A stretch of 64,000 nucleotides of DNA from positions 273,018,900 to 273,082,899 of the forward strand of contig CM056993.1 of NCBI GenBank assembly GCA_029891345.1, given 5' to 3'. Below are positions 11,046-24,733 of this stretch, one piece after another (position 1 is the first letter of the stretch; each line of letters opens with the position of its first letter). The notes beneath the pieces were generated by a model, which searched no databases, was not told the origin of the DNA, and was given only the letters and a program-made list of their open reading frames with translations. Position numbers and translations under genes: made by a program. Source of the stretch: Dryococelus australis (lineage: Eukaryota > Arthropoda > Insecta > Phasmatodea > Phasmatidae).

Positions 11046-11151
11046 GCCGTCCAGCTGCATTTTTATTAAAAATCTATTTTGAGGATATATGGTTCCGTGA
11101 CACATCATATACAACAGGATAAAAAAACACGATATCATTACAGATGATGGT

Positions 11152-11250
11152 TAGGGGCAGCTGGTATTCGCGAAAAGTTTTAGGGACGAAACACTTTAGT
11201 TCAGAACAACTTTGGTGATTGGATCGTTTGAATCGTTAACGCGTCTTATT
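11152..11250 (+). mobile_element. hAT-type MITE, left part only
   Basis: taggggcagctggtattcgc then gaaacactttagttcag matches the 12.9-kb copy. No right end is found. Confidence 0.6.
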
Positions 11251-11259
11251 TGTCTTATT

Positions 11260-12880
11260 TATGATTAATCATAAGTTTGAGGAACAAAGTGTTTAACTGT
11301 GCATTTATTATTGTATATTACACAAAATAACCAATGATGTTAATTTTCAACCACATACAAGTAAATAGTAAAAATATTTTTCAGTCTTACGAAATATATC
11401 AAATTATGTACACATTTAATATAATATGTAACGGGAGGAGCATTATACAGAATATAATTTTAAAACACTAACTCGTAATTTACTTGTGGGTTCATAACAG
11501 TTTTCAAGTTTATTAGTAAAATAAATTTCATTATTGCAAAAGCCACGTGAAACGTAGGTAGATTAGGACCTCAAGAGAGGCTGATGCATTAGGTTCTGCA
11601 TGTTCGATACGACAGCTGTGCCTTCCGCGAGGAAGGGTTTGTATACCCCTAATACGAAGCAAGTTCACGGCCATGAGCAGGGCCACATACAATCAGAAGA
11701 AAATGCAAACCAGCAGTAGTAAATCAGACCCGCATACCAAACACACACTTCAATGGTGTAGCCAAATTCAAGAGAGAAAGTGAGGCAGTACCTCAACACA
11801 GCTTTCCTTACATCGTCACATTTTTCTTCCTTATACTCTTATCCGTATCGAAGAGGCTTCAATCCAACCTTATTCCCGCTGCCGAGAAGCAGACGAGGAC
11901 ATGCAGATACGTTCCATTAACATTACCACATTATGAAACTTAGTAGGTGTCTTTAATCAAGTTCTGTCTAAACCACACATCGAGGGACCACCGGCAGCTT
12001 CTGGAGTCCAGACGCTCGTGTCTGGCCACTGCTGGCCCTTACTTCTTCACCCATCATCCATCGATGGAGGATATTGTTATAGTATGGGCAAGCCCTTACT
12101 GTGGTGCTTGTATGAACGCACCAGCACACCTCCAAGGCGAGCGAGCTCATGGAAACGAAGCGCTGCTGAGACAATCAGGACACTAGCCGCACGAACAGTT
12201 TGCAAACAAATGGAGTAATACATAAACTACCAAGTATGTAAGTAAGCTAAGTTGAGTTCGAGACTGACAACATCCAGCCGACGATGGGGCAACATGGACT
12301 AGCAGATGGGGCTTTGTCCGCCGTAGCCATAATAGCAATCAGCCTTTGGCAACACAAAGGTAAAGCCGTTCCGACAGATGGGAAGATGAGTTCGATGCAT
12401 GGCTTGATTTATAAGATAATGTAAAACTACTTGTAGGTAAAGAATAACTTAACATAACACACTGCCCCGGTGCAGTTTAAGGTATTTACGTAAGATGTGA
12501 AGTATTTTATAATTAATAATGTAACAGGATGTAGAGTTAATGGTTTTAATTACATGATGTAGTGAAATAATATTGTGTTCTCCATCAGAGTTACGTTTCC
12601 CCACATAGCTTGTGTGACCCCCACGTGGGACCACAAGAATAAGCTGTTCTTGAGATTACGTAATGAAGTGTCAACAACGAAAGCGGTCTCCCACGGAAGG
12701 ATTTTCCTAATTGGACGCCGCTTTCTGCTGTGTAAAGTCTTTATCAAAGTCCTATATATCAGATATTCTGACTTCAAGGGTCAATTGGAATACGTATTAG
12801 CAAATAATTATTAGAGCTGAAATTTATTACTAGTCATTTATGGGGAAGCTTGGTTAGGTAATGTCAACGTTCTGTTCTCG
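11260..12880. other. no feature recognised
   Basis: Mixed AT-rich and moderately GC-rich sequence. Short overlapping open frames on both strands near 11950-12220 and 12450-12810 have no recognisable family and look like chance. Confidence 0.4.
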
Positions 12881-12888
12881 ATTAAAGT

Positions 12889-13172
12889 TAGAGATAGATG
12901 TTTTTCGAGAAAAGATTTCAGGACCAAAAACACTTTAGTTCATGTGTATTTTAGTGGTTGGATGATTTTAAATGTCACGTGCCTCAAATGTCTGTCCGCG
13001 AATCACGGACGTTCAGTATCGGGGTACTTTATTACCACTGGCATAGTCAAATAGTAACATGTCTTCCCAAGTAGACATGCGGCCAATCACCAAAGGAAGT
13101 TATGGCTGTTGACGTAGGATATCGAAGTCTAGCATGGCCATAAATATTTTCGCAAAAAACCACATGTCCCTA
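12889..13172 (+). mobile_element. hAT-type MITE
   Basis: Starts tagagatagatgtttttcg and ends ccacatgtccctA. Flanking octamers attaaagt and actatagt match at 6 of 8, a worn duplication. Inside, gcgaatcacggacgttcagt is shared with the 25.8- and 61.9-kb copies. Confidence 0.75.
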
Positions 13173-13176
13173 ACTA

Positions 13177-13835
13177 TAGTCCATTCTCGGTTACTTCCAA
13201 ATTTCTGATGCCATGCTAAGTTATTCTTTCAGGCTATTCCTCTCCGCCTAGTGTAAACAAAGAAACCATGACTATAGGCTGTTCACTGTAAAATGAGCAC
13301 TTTTGAGGCCCTAATTAATTTATCCTTTCTGCCATTTTGTATTGTTTAACCATCTTTTAAAAATAAATATTACCATGTAATTAATAAAGAAAGTGTGTAT
13401 ATTCCACCACACTCGGAAGTTAACGTCTTAGGCTAAAATAAAATTCATTTATTGACTACTATTCCAAATGAGAGGACTTTCAAAAGTGCTCACTTTACCG
13501 TTAATAGCGTATAGAAAAATACACCAACGGGGTAACGGACCATTTCCGTGCGCACTCACTGTAATAATATTTTGCATGAGAACTATTTCTGATTAGGCAT
13601 TGCGAACACACATATATTCTTCCTGTTTTAATTCGAATTGATATAAATGAGATGTCACAATTTGTAGATAAGTTCAAAATATCAAAAAATAAGGTAACTA
13701 TGTGTTAACAGAACTATTAAATGGCATTGATATTGAACATTTTAGGAAACAACCAAACGCGACGTACGTGGGGTGCTTTATCGAGGGTTGATCCATAAAG
13801 TGTGAGTATCCGAGAGCACACTATACCAACAAAAC
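13177..13835 (-). mobile_element. MITE, TAGTCCATTC family, with nested MITE
   Basis: Reverse-orientation copy: agtccattctcggttacttc on the left and acgtacgtggggtgctttat near the right. It is split by a GGCTGTTCAC-family element at 13277-13510, so that family moved later here. Confidence 0.7.
13277..13510 (+). mobile_element. MITE, GGCTGTTCAC family, short form, nested
   Basis: Starts ggctgttcactgtaaaatga and ends gtgctcactttaccg followed by a worn gttaatagcg. TATA-like flanks. 234 bp. Confidence 0.8.
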
Positions 13836-13929
13836 ATGCAAATAACATGGTCCATCGTTTCGTAAAGCGGACAAAGTCCAAACCATTGATAAGCCACAAG
13901 CAGTAGTGGCTGGTCGTCTGTCACACAAG

Positions 13930-14340
13930 TGCACAGATACGAAATGGTGAGGCGGGGATCCTGGGGAACGGGCCTCGCTTTAATTGGATATTGCATACTG
14001 CGAAAGGTTCCCTGGGCTGCCGGCTGACGAGTTCGGTCGCCAGGTGCTAATTGGCCACGTTGCTGGCCAGTTACCCGATTCTGCTGTCGTGCGCGGCTGG
14101 GGTTCGCGCTGTTTGGCCTCTGTATTGTTAGGTGCTCTGTGTCTGCGAAATGAGAGCTGCTGCCGCATGTGTAGCGTGCGTGAGAACTTGCTCACGAGTT
14201 TCAACTGTTTCCGGTCTGCGTGGTGAAACACTACCGAGGCCCACGTGAAAGCTCGCGCTATAATACGTTCTCTCCCACTGCGTGCAGCATTAAGTTTGTT
14301 GTGCTATGTCGCCAGTGTTCGGAGTTTAAAAATCCCAAAT
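13930..14340. promoter_or_regulatory. CpG-rich island with ATTGG motifs
   Basis: CpG-dense with ATTGG near 13982 and 14050. Contains an 80-codon open frame (13984-14226) that I cannot assign and read as a by-product of high GC. Confidence 0.3.
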
Positions 14341-14437
14341 TGTGACAAGGAGCTCTTCAGTGCGTTTGACGAAGGGAAGCGAGGGAGCCATAACGGCTAC
14401 ACGTGACACGCGCGACTGGTGCCACTTCACTGCTATA

Positions 14438-14836
14438 GGCTGTTCACGGTAATATGGCCACTTTTGAAAGCCCTGCTAAAGATCTATTTTTATGCAAGTT
14501 GTGTATTCTTGCGCCTTATGTAAAATTAACATTGCCATGTGCATCCGTCAGAAAAGAGAAACTATGAAATTATTTCAGAAATAAACATTTTATATATCTG
14601 ATAATTTACACACTGGTGCATTAAAAAAACAAGAAAGCGAAATAAATAATTTAAATTATCACATATGGTTACTTTTTATTGGACGTTAAAATATGGAACT
14701 ACTTTCCATCAATATTTACCAACTTTACCGGGCGCATGTCACTCAGTGCGCCCGTTGAAGTAGGCCTATATGCAGGCAGGACGTGGCATTTTCCTAAGGT
14801 TGATTTCAAAAGTGCTCACTTTACCGTGAACAGCCT
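14438..14836 (+). mobile_element. MITE, GGCTGTTCAC family, long form
   Basis: Starts ggctgttcacggtaatatgg and ends ctcactttaccgtgaacagc. Internal blocks tgctaaagatct and ttactttttattggacgtta are shared with the 48.1-kb and 51.5-kb copies. Confidence 0.85.
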
Positions 14837-14839
14837 TTA

Positions 14840-17835
14840 CACGCAATGCGCTGAACTTGCGTGCACTGTTTCCGTCGGGCTTCATCTACCTAAGCTGGAA
14901 AGTCTGCAGTTAAGTTAAGGGTGGGATGGACCCCCGCTTTTTTTGTGAACTACTTGTTTGCGCGAATACGCAATTACATACTGTCAGAAAAGACAAAAAA
15001 CCATTATCTTTTCACTTTTTTTTTGTCATATTATTCTTGAAGAAAAAATTCGTGAAAATGGTCAAATATTGCATTTTGAAATCTAGCCTATGCAGTTTCC
15101 TAAGCGGCAAGAGAATAGTACAAAGATACGGGCGTAGATTTATCTGTTGTCTCTCATCGCGTGTGATAAAACCCCATTGTTACAGATCTAATTTGCACAG
15201 TACAGCTTTACGGCGGAAACACTGCACGCCTTGCGCGTAGGAAGAATGAGACACTAGGCGTGCGTGTAAGTGTCGCCCGTATCGCTTCCTCGCTTCTTGA
15301 CCTTAGCCGCGGCGTTCCCACAGGGGTCTATCCCGCTCTTAAGTTCAGGTCCCTATAATAGTTTCTAGTGCATATGGCCAGTATATTATGAGAGATAAAA
15401 TTGCGGAAAAAGGCCAATTTTAGATATGTTGGAGCACAAGTTGATAAAAAAAAAATAAAATAAAAAATAAAAAATAAAAAAAAAAAACGGAATTCAAACA
15501 CACTGCAACGCAATTCATGCTACATATAGGTAGAGGCGAAATGTCTTATTATTTCAAATATTACCTTACTGCCGGCATCTGGGGTGTAGTGATCTTTATA
15601 TTTGTTGCATAGATCATATTTGCAAAACGAATTATCACAACATATAATTTGCACTGCGCTTTACTCGCACTAGTTCGGCCGAACCTCACAACACGAGAAC
15701 CGAATGAAGACTGTTCTTCATGAATGAAATGATACTGTAATGGCGCCACATCAGCCAGGGGGTTTTTAATTTACATGCATTGCACAGAAAGGAGCAACTG
15801 ACCACTAAATGTTTCTTCAAATGAAGCATGTTTTTTTTTATGTAAGACAACATTTTTTGTTAGTGTTAGAAATGTGGCGTTTAAGTTGTGAATAAGTTGT
15901 TTTGGAAATGTCCCATATAAAGTGCATTTAAAGTAAAAAAAAATAAACACCTTTATCCCAGTTCCAATTTTGCCACCAAAATATCTCATAAAATAGGACT
16001 AATCCCACGACCTGGTAACGCACCAGCTGGTACGAGTTTCAGCATTCCGTAACACTGAAGTGTTTCTCACTACATTCACGTTAACTTCCAACTTTTCTAT
16101 AGCTCTGCTTAAGTTATACTTCCAGGTGTAATAATATTTTCCATGATATCTATTTCTAACTTGCCATTACACATATCTACGGACATTTTTACGAAAATGC
16201 ACAGTAAATAAACGGAAACGCAATACGTAATGACGAAAAATGGAGTTAACTGCATATATACAAACTACGGAAAATCTCCGTATTTCCTATAACTTCGGGT
16301 TTCGGGCACGAACAATGCTGAGTACACACGAAACTTTCTTCACCACTGCAACCAGAACATTATCGTTTCTGCGGCAGTTAAGGTTATCCATGTCACTACG
16401 ACATGTTCTTTAAAACATTAAAAATTAGCTACATGCGTACGTAACACTTAGCAACACTTAAAATACACCAACTTTAACACAGACAACAAAGTTGCATATG
16501 TGACTAATAGAAATTCAAAAGTTACACCAGATTCTCCACGTGAGCAATTGTAGGTAACTGGTTAGGGTCGTGAACTTGCAAGTTTTTTTGACTCGGGTTC
16601 AAATCTTGCTTAAGTATAAAAATCTTAACTTTCTTAAATATATTTTTATACACAGTAAAACACCCAAATAATGAAAATTAAAATAAAACAGATAATAAAA
16701 ATTATTTAAATTCGAAGTACAGAAAACTTCTAGGGAATTAACGGAAGTTTCTGCGAAATTAATGAAAATCCGTTTTTTTAAAATCAATGTGTCAGGAATT
16801 TTACGGAGAGTATACGGACACCTCTACATTAATTTTTACCAGCACTTTTCCCTAAAATTAAGGACATTTTTAAACAGTGTACAACACACCTATCTTTTCC
16901 TTGTTTTATGACACATTAATTACGAATAAAATACTATAATTGTTATCAGTTGCGTGTGGTGAAGTGTTGCAAGGTAAGCTGATGCTTGCTCAGTGCTGTA
17001 CCCACTCGGCGCACACAGCAGGAACCAGTAACCAGAGCGGAGCCGGGAGAAACTGAACGTATTGCGACCACCCACGAGAGAGTTTCGAGGCAGGCGTCCA
17101 TTACACATGTGATGTGAGGTCAACTGCACCACTGCGTTTAAGTGGCCGGTGTGTAAACTAGCAAATGTTTAGGTATAGCACAGAGCAAAACACCACACAG
17201 TTCACCACACGACACTGATATATAGATAAACTATAAGTAATAGCAACGAAGTCATCAATAGCTACACTGCTGTAAGTGACCCATCCGAAGAAGTCGTTGG
17301 CAATGGCCGCACCATGCTCGAAGAAGTTGATGGCAGTTCTGCTGTATGTAATGTTGCTGGACTCGCAACATTTGTCAAAATAATATTTTATAACTGCCTC
17401 ATCCACATGTGACCGCAACTGCTTTAATAGTACCCATATGGAGCTTTATGGCGTCGAGTTGACATTAACCCAATGATATTACACCAATAAAACATTTTGC
17501 GGACATCGACCAGCCCATCACGGAATTGTCGCGTGATTGCAGCTGGCCAATCACGCGCAGGCACTGAGACATCACATGCAGGAGTCAGATACTATTGCAG
17601 GAAAATTTTAGAGAAAAAAGGGAATGTTTGAGGGGAAAAGGGCGACCCGAATGACAGAGTATGAACAGCTCCGATGCTCCGCGCTCCCACGCTCTTGTCC
17701 CCAACTCGACATAATCCTACTACTGGCAGAACTTGTGTTTTATAATCTTAGGTAGGAAACATTGAGTAGTTTACAGGAGAAAAAAAAACACTGTTTGTAA
17801 ATTAATTCGTACGTGATTTATTTTTTATTTCCTTC
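14840..17835. other. mostly unassigned, with remnants of repeats
   Basis: Holds a partial TAGTCCATTC-family remnant at about 16072-16185 (gttaacttccaacttttcta, aataatattttccatg), a 40-bp GTGTCGCCC box at about 15265-15300, and a tRNA-like ggttcaaatct near 16595. A GC-richer stretch lies at 16960-17150. No gene recognised. Confidence 0.4.

Positions 17836-17837
<2 letters not shown>

Positions 17838-17898
<61 letters not shown>
17838..17898. repeat. TA microsatellite
   Basis: About 60 bp of TA repeats ending in a short CA run. Confidence 0.95.
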
Positions 17899-17910
<12 letters not shown>

Positions 17911-17939
17911 TGTGTATGTGTGTATATATATCAGCAGGG

Positions 17940-19590
17940 ACTGAAGTTATGTTGTTAGTTACATTCCGAGTAAATTTTTGGAATTATGCTTTCTTACATT
18001 TGTTCAAAAGCATTTTGTTTTCAAAATTTTTTAGATTTATGGTATGATCTTGATGATAGCTTGATAAAATTACAGAAGCATTTTGAAACATAATTTATTA
18101 TATTTTTTCTTTAGCAAAAGTATGAAAAAATTTAACTAAAATTATGGATTCGTGCATATTTAAAAATATTATTTTATCACAAAGTTTGGTTTTTGCTATG
18201 GTGTTTGTCGAAGTCACAGGGATGGCATGTTGCAATTTATGACAAATTTGACTCTTAGTTCATCTGATATGAGAGTGTTAACTCGTATACTATGTAGACT
18301 TTAAATGAAATTTGTCTCTAAAATTTAACTCGAAATGTATGCTAATCACATGAAAAATTTACGAGCAGTATCTAAACTTGATGACACTCTAATAACGCGA
18401 ACAATTATTTTTATGCGTAGGTATTAAATTTGTTCCATTTTGATGTTTGTACTAAAAAAAAATTAATTTCCTTTAGTTCATTCCATTAGTTCTTGGAAAG
18501 TCATTTACTTAAACTGTCATACTTGTCTTTAGAACTCTTATATTACAACGAAAAAGGATTTAATGCGTTAAAATTTAGAAAATAAATTTAGTCTCTCTGA
18601 CCGTTTGGTTTCACGCTCTTGATTGAGCCGCTGTTCTCAGCTCTAACAGCGCTGCTGTTGACGAGAGCTTAAAAAATACTGTATGTAAAATTAAATAGCT
18701 CTGATACTTAGTTGTGACAAAGAAAAGTTGCATTCATACAGCACATGAACAGCACAGTTAACAAAATATCACAGTAGTCCATACCAGGCGAACGCGCTAA
18801 AATAGCAAACATCTGGCGATGTGAAATGAAAGTCGTTCCTTTGCATATTCAGCACATTTTACCTCTTGCACGGACTGCAACAAAACTGAAATGGTTTTAA
18901 TGCGATGTGGTTGTCACAGCATGTCTTGTAATTATTTTTTATCGTTTCCTCGAGTGAAAACAAGAATGGCGAATACGGGTATTTCAGGGTCGTGTGCTTA
19001 CTTTCTTACAGTAAGTTGAAGAGAAGCACAGCAAGTAGCTCATGGCAAGTCACAAGAAGGTTAACTTTTACACACCGTGCGCATCATGTTTCTCCACGAG
19101 TGTGATTTGCATATTAGCTTCAACAAGGTCATTATTTTTATTCATTTCGCTCACACGTGTCACAGCTTAACTTTTCGCTTTAAAGATAATACAGCTTATA
19201 CACCTCCTAATTCTTTTAGTTTACGTTCACCGCTCTGTAAACGTAATCTTCCTCGCAGAGTAGAGATGGCTCAGAGAAGCAGTAGAAAAAAGAGCGCGCC
19301 ATTATAACAAGCATTAATTTTAACAGCTTGGCAGAAAGGGAAGAGAAATAATGGGATTTGTTTACTTTGCTATGTCTTTGCAGGATTCTCTTCAAGTGAG
19401 GTATTCATAAAAATGTTGATGGCAGAAGGTTGGATCTCTGTACATTATTCATCACAGTTGCCAACAACAGCTTTACATGTTATATTTTTACTATTTTTAT
19501 TTTTTTGTGCTTGGTGCAATAGTGTACTAAGAGTGTTCTTTCTTTCCTTTTGTGGGGAGCAGCTCTGGTACATCCTCACCCTTGGAGCTC
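17940..19590. other. AT-rich, nothing recognised
   Basis: No element ends, no convincing coding sequence. It abuts the left end of the 15.6-kb Polinton-like fossil. Confidence 0.4.
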
Positions 19591-19591
19591 T

Positions 19592-20980
<1,389 letters not shown>

Positions 20981-20984
20981 CATA

Positions 20985-22340
20985 AATGATTTCCATAGAA
21001 GCATAGGGACACTCAGATGACTTATAGAAGGTTTTATCCGGCAAATCGTAATCATGCAACATTTCATAGAAATGTACTATATATTTTTTTTAATAACGGA
21101 TGCAGTACAAAATTTTATTCCGTCAAGTCTGTGAAATTTACGGCTCTAGTTATGGAAACGACAGTTGAAAATAATTCCAAGTTTCGTCGGCCGAACACAG
21201 AAACATAGTTTACATGATAATAATTTTATTCACGATAAATTAGTTTTTTAAATATTAAAATGAGAATTGCTTAATGAGAATGGCAGCTAGCACTATCCAT
21301 AGCCCGCTGACCACTGCGTCCGGTGACGTCGAGAGAGCTGATGTATATGTGTATCCTGGAAAAGTTTTGTCATAAAACTAACATGGCGGCGAACTGCGAG
21401 AACTGTTCCCATTACTAGTCACTGTACCCCTTCGGAGAGGAACGGAGGTTTGCTTCAAGGCCAAAGCCTGTATTTTGAGCAAAATGTCATGAAGGCTCCA
21501 TCCCTCGAGACAGCAGCAGATTTTCACCTGACCTGGGCTAGCTCCATCTCCACCCTCTCACTACCAACTGTTACTTTGACTTGGAGACTGAAGCTTCCTC
21601 CTTTTTTTCGAAACACAAGATCCTGGTGTATTACCAGCGAAATAAAAATGTCACAAGTCCCGTCGATGAAACTTAAATTTCTTCATCATTAGGAAATATG
21701 TTCCAATTGTCTTTAACACACAATAAATTCAATTAAAAATATAAATTATTTTGAGTAAAAATTATAAGTTTAATTCTGTAAACATACAAGACATTTTAAA
21801 ACTTTATCGCATTTCCAGCAAACTTAATAAGTTTAATCTAATCAATGTTTAATTTTTATACCAACACAAGTACAAGATATATTTTTACTTGCTAAATTTT
21901 CAAAATTGAAAGCAAAGCAATCTTTTTTCAAACATGCATCATTTTACTTATACAAAATCACGTTAAAACAAACTTGTTCGAAAAGAAAATGTTTTTTACT
22001 ATCAATCTGTTTTTAAATATTTATTCATCTAGGAGAGAAAACATACATATTCCATATGTTTTAAAAATATGTTAGCGTATTTCAAGTGTTGATTTCTCAG
22101 TAAGTTTCTCAGCCTATATTTTAGATACTCTATCTACCATAAAAAGTATAAATATTTAAAAATTGTTGTCCCTAAAAATAAATATTGTTGTAATATTACT
22201 GAAATATCACGTATCCAGCTTGAAATGACTGCTAGCGAAGCTGAAATCTGTAAAATTTAAAGATATTTCAAATTATTTTCCTAAATGGCCAAAATGTTAC
22301 CCAAATCTAAAGGGAAATGGCAGCCATTTTGAATCCATTT
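20985..22340. other. non-coding part of the Polinton-like fossil
   Basis: A CpG-containing stretch near 21300-21640 (with catggcggcgaact near 21383) lies within AT-rich sequence. No family is recognised in its short open frames. Confidence 0.4.
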
Positions 22341-22342
22341 AC

Positions 22343-22377
22343 TATATAAGGAGGGATAAATTAATTTTTTCCTCAGT
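22343..22377 (+). promoter_or_regulatory. TATA plus TCAGT promoter
   Basis: TATATAAG at 22343-22350 lies 32 bp before the A of TCAGT at 22373-22377, the arthropod initiator. The same layout is used by early promoters of insect DNA viruses. It would serve the plus-strand genes from 22.5 kb onward. Confidence 0.6.
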
Positions 22378-22689
22378 GTTAAGTCAGCATCTGCTGAGGT
22401 CACTTCTTGTGCATATGCATGCATGTGCATGGCATTAGCACTAGTGAGACTTAGACGTTTACTTCGACAGCAGACATCCACTACAACAACAGGCATCCAC
22501 ACCGAGAATAACACCAGATGCCTACAACAAAACCAATGACAGACATGTACTATATCTCTAGACTTCTACAACAATGGCAGGCCTCCCCACCGAAAACTAC
22601 ACCAATCGTCTACAACGTCTACTACAACTTCAATACATCAACTAGATGTACAAAGGATTTCATCTCTGTATCAGCTCGCAACAGGTACA

Positions 22690-23060
22690 ATGCATCAAGG
22701 TCACTTCTGTGACAATTGTGATTCTGAATGCGTTGAAGTATTCAATGCGATTTTATCATATAGGAAGTCGAAAATGTTATTGAGTTTAGACTCCTCCCAA
22801 TTGCGAGTGCTGCCGAAAGATTTTATAATTTTTTTTGCGGGCCACAAAACAAAAATAGTGTATCTGTTCCTTGATGAACAGATGTGAAGACTGCCCTGTC
22901 TATCTATGTTAATGATGGGAACTTGCAACATATGTGGAGGGATTGTATGTCGCAAAGACTGGAACAGCTACTTGAATGTGGAGTTATTCCAGATGCAGTA
23001 ATGGACTATTCAGGAGTGGATGAAGTAGATTCCGAGGCGAGCACTGTGATCTTATAAATT
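22690..23060 (+). pseudogene. unidentified fossil coding segment of the Polinton-like element
   Basis: Coding-like sequence (for example FCDNCDSECVEVFNAIL, and an acidic tail VMDYSGVDEVDSEAS). Not recognised. It is broken. It sits between the promoter at 22343 and the QGF-type fossil. Confidence 0.4.
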
Positions 23061-23106
23061 AACTGAGAGAGACTTTTTTACATAGTGTATAAAGAAATAA
23101 AGTAAA

Positions 23107-23590
23107 AATGATGTGCTACGTGCAAGGTTTCGAAAACTATCAAGATGACTCCTTTGTAATTAAGGAGCTCGCTATTTCTTATTCAACTGATGCTAATGAC
23201 TCTAAAGTGTTATGCTTTAAACCTCCCATACCTTGGTAAAGTTTAAAACCTGAAGTTAAAATGATGTTTCGAGAACAGACTTATGAGATACATAACCTGA
23301 AATGAGACTCTGATGACATAGCATATGGAAAACATTTTCATTGTGTAAATTATGGGCTACTCGATGACTATCCCATATATGTGCTTGGAAAAATGCATAA
23401 GGAAATTATAAAAAGTTTAACCAAATGCAGAAGTGATAAATATCAGAAGATATCAGGACTGTTCAAGTATAAATTCCATTCTCAAATGTTATAATACTAA
23501 TCACTGTGTGGAAAAAACATTCTGTTCACAATGTAAAAGCGAAGCTCTAAGAGAATATTTGTTCCAACATCCTTCTTACGTGTTAATATA
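23107..23590 (+). pseudogene. QGF...KELAI family fossil, possible exonuclease-like fold
   Basis: An opening QGF then VIKELAI, a central FKPPIPW, then IHNLK, then YPIYVLGKMHKEII, and a late Cys/His-rich piece (NHCVEKTFCSQCKSEAL). This order resembles a repetitive insect protein family I have seen with QGF-KELAI-KPP-iyvkG-K blocks; I recall no proven function. The spacing hints at a degenerate DEDD-type exonuclease, which is speculative. It is broken in several places and is part of the Polinton-like fossil. Confidence 0.5.
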
Positions 23591-24172
23591 TTGATTTTCG
23601 AAAAATGGTTTGTTACAGAGTCATACCTGCATAAGATTTAGGAAAATGGAAAAATTCAACCCAGAGAAGACATACTCCAGTATTTTTCGAGGATACAAGA
23701 AAGTATGGTTCCAGTCTCTAGACAACATATACTTCCAAACACAGATGTGCAATGGAGATGAACATTGGAATTTTGCAAATAGTTTCGGAGAAAACATGTA
23801 TAAAGAATAAGTGTTGTGTTATGACAAAGAAGACTGTTTGATTTTTAATATATGGCCTTACAGCAAACTGCCCTGTTATTCTTGGGACATGTGTTTTAAA
23901 AACAGAAGTGTAGAATTAACCAAAGAACCAGGTTTTCATCAAATAAAATGTAAATTGAGTACAGAATGTTACGACAGCCTCACCTTAAGGTCTGAAACAT
24001 GTAATAATAAGGAACACATCATGCAAATGCAAGGTAATAGTGGACTTCTAAGAGCACCATGTAGAATGTGGGACTGTGAGGTTTGGAACAGCAATGTTTG
24101 TGTCTGTAAATTTGATTTAGCCAAGTTGTCGTTGAAGAACTATTTTTATCACAAACTGGAAGAACATCTGAC

Positions 24173-24180
24173 TATATAAC
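24173..24180 (+). promoter_or_regulatory. TATA box before the second tandem copy
   Basis: tatataac lies about 40 bp before the start of the second unit. No clear TCAGT is present at the expected distance. Confidence 0.4.
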
Positions 24181-24696
24181 GAGAGAGAATGATACACCAG
24201 AGCATAAATTATGATGGAGAGATTCGTCTCATCACTACCTTATGTCAGTGTTACTCCAGGGTACAGGCGAGTGTGGTTTCGAATTGAAGATGAGGATAGT
24301 TCACTACAGATTCAGATGTGCAAAGGAGATGAACATTGATGTTTCTCGTTAATCAGTCTAACAGAAACCTTTAAAGTTTTCGACGTATGTTATGGGCGAA
24401 ATTCTTGTCCTGTATATAATTTACGTCCTGACTGCCTTGTAATGAAGAGCAACCAGAATTTGTAGCTCGAAGTGAATACATCACGGAATGCAAGTCCTAT
24501 AAGAAAATCAAGTACATCATGCAGAATGAGTGTTGTTGCTGTTCTCTTACTACAGTTTGGATAGAACTGTGCAACAACAAACAACACTTTACATACATTA
24601 GTGACCAAGAATTAACTTTTCCCTGTGGAATGTGGAATTGTAAAGTTTGGCTTAGCAAGAACAGTTAAAAATGAGAAAAATTGGTGTTACAGCAGC

Positions 24697-24733
24697 TATA
24701 TAAAGGACAGCGTGCAATATTTAATTGTCAGTC
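24697..24733 (+). promoter_or_regulatory. TATA plus TCAGT promoter of the third tandem copy
   Basis: TATATAAAGG at 24697-24706 lies 33 bp before the A of TCAGTC at 24728-24733, and the ATG of the third unit follows at once (24734). The layout matches 22343-22377 and implies a very short leader. Confidence 0.65.

Noticed and set aside
16559-16615. tRNA-like sequence
   Set aside because: Has a B-box-like ggttcaaatct, but I could not draw a cloverleaf or find a proper acceptor stem.
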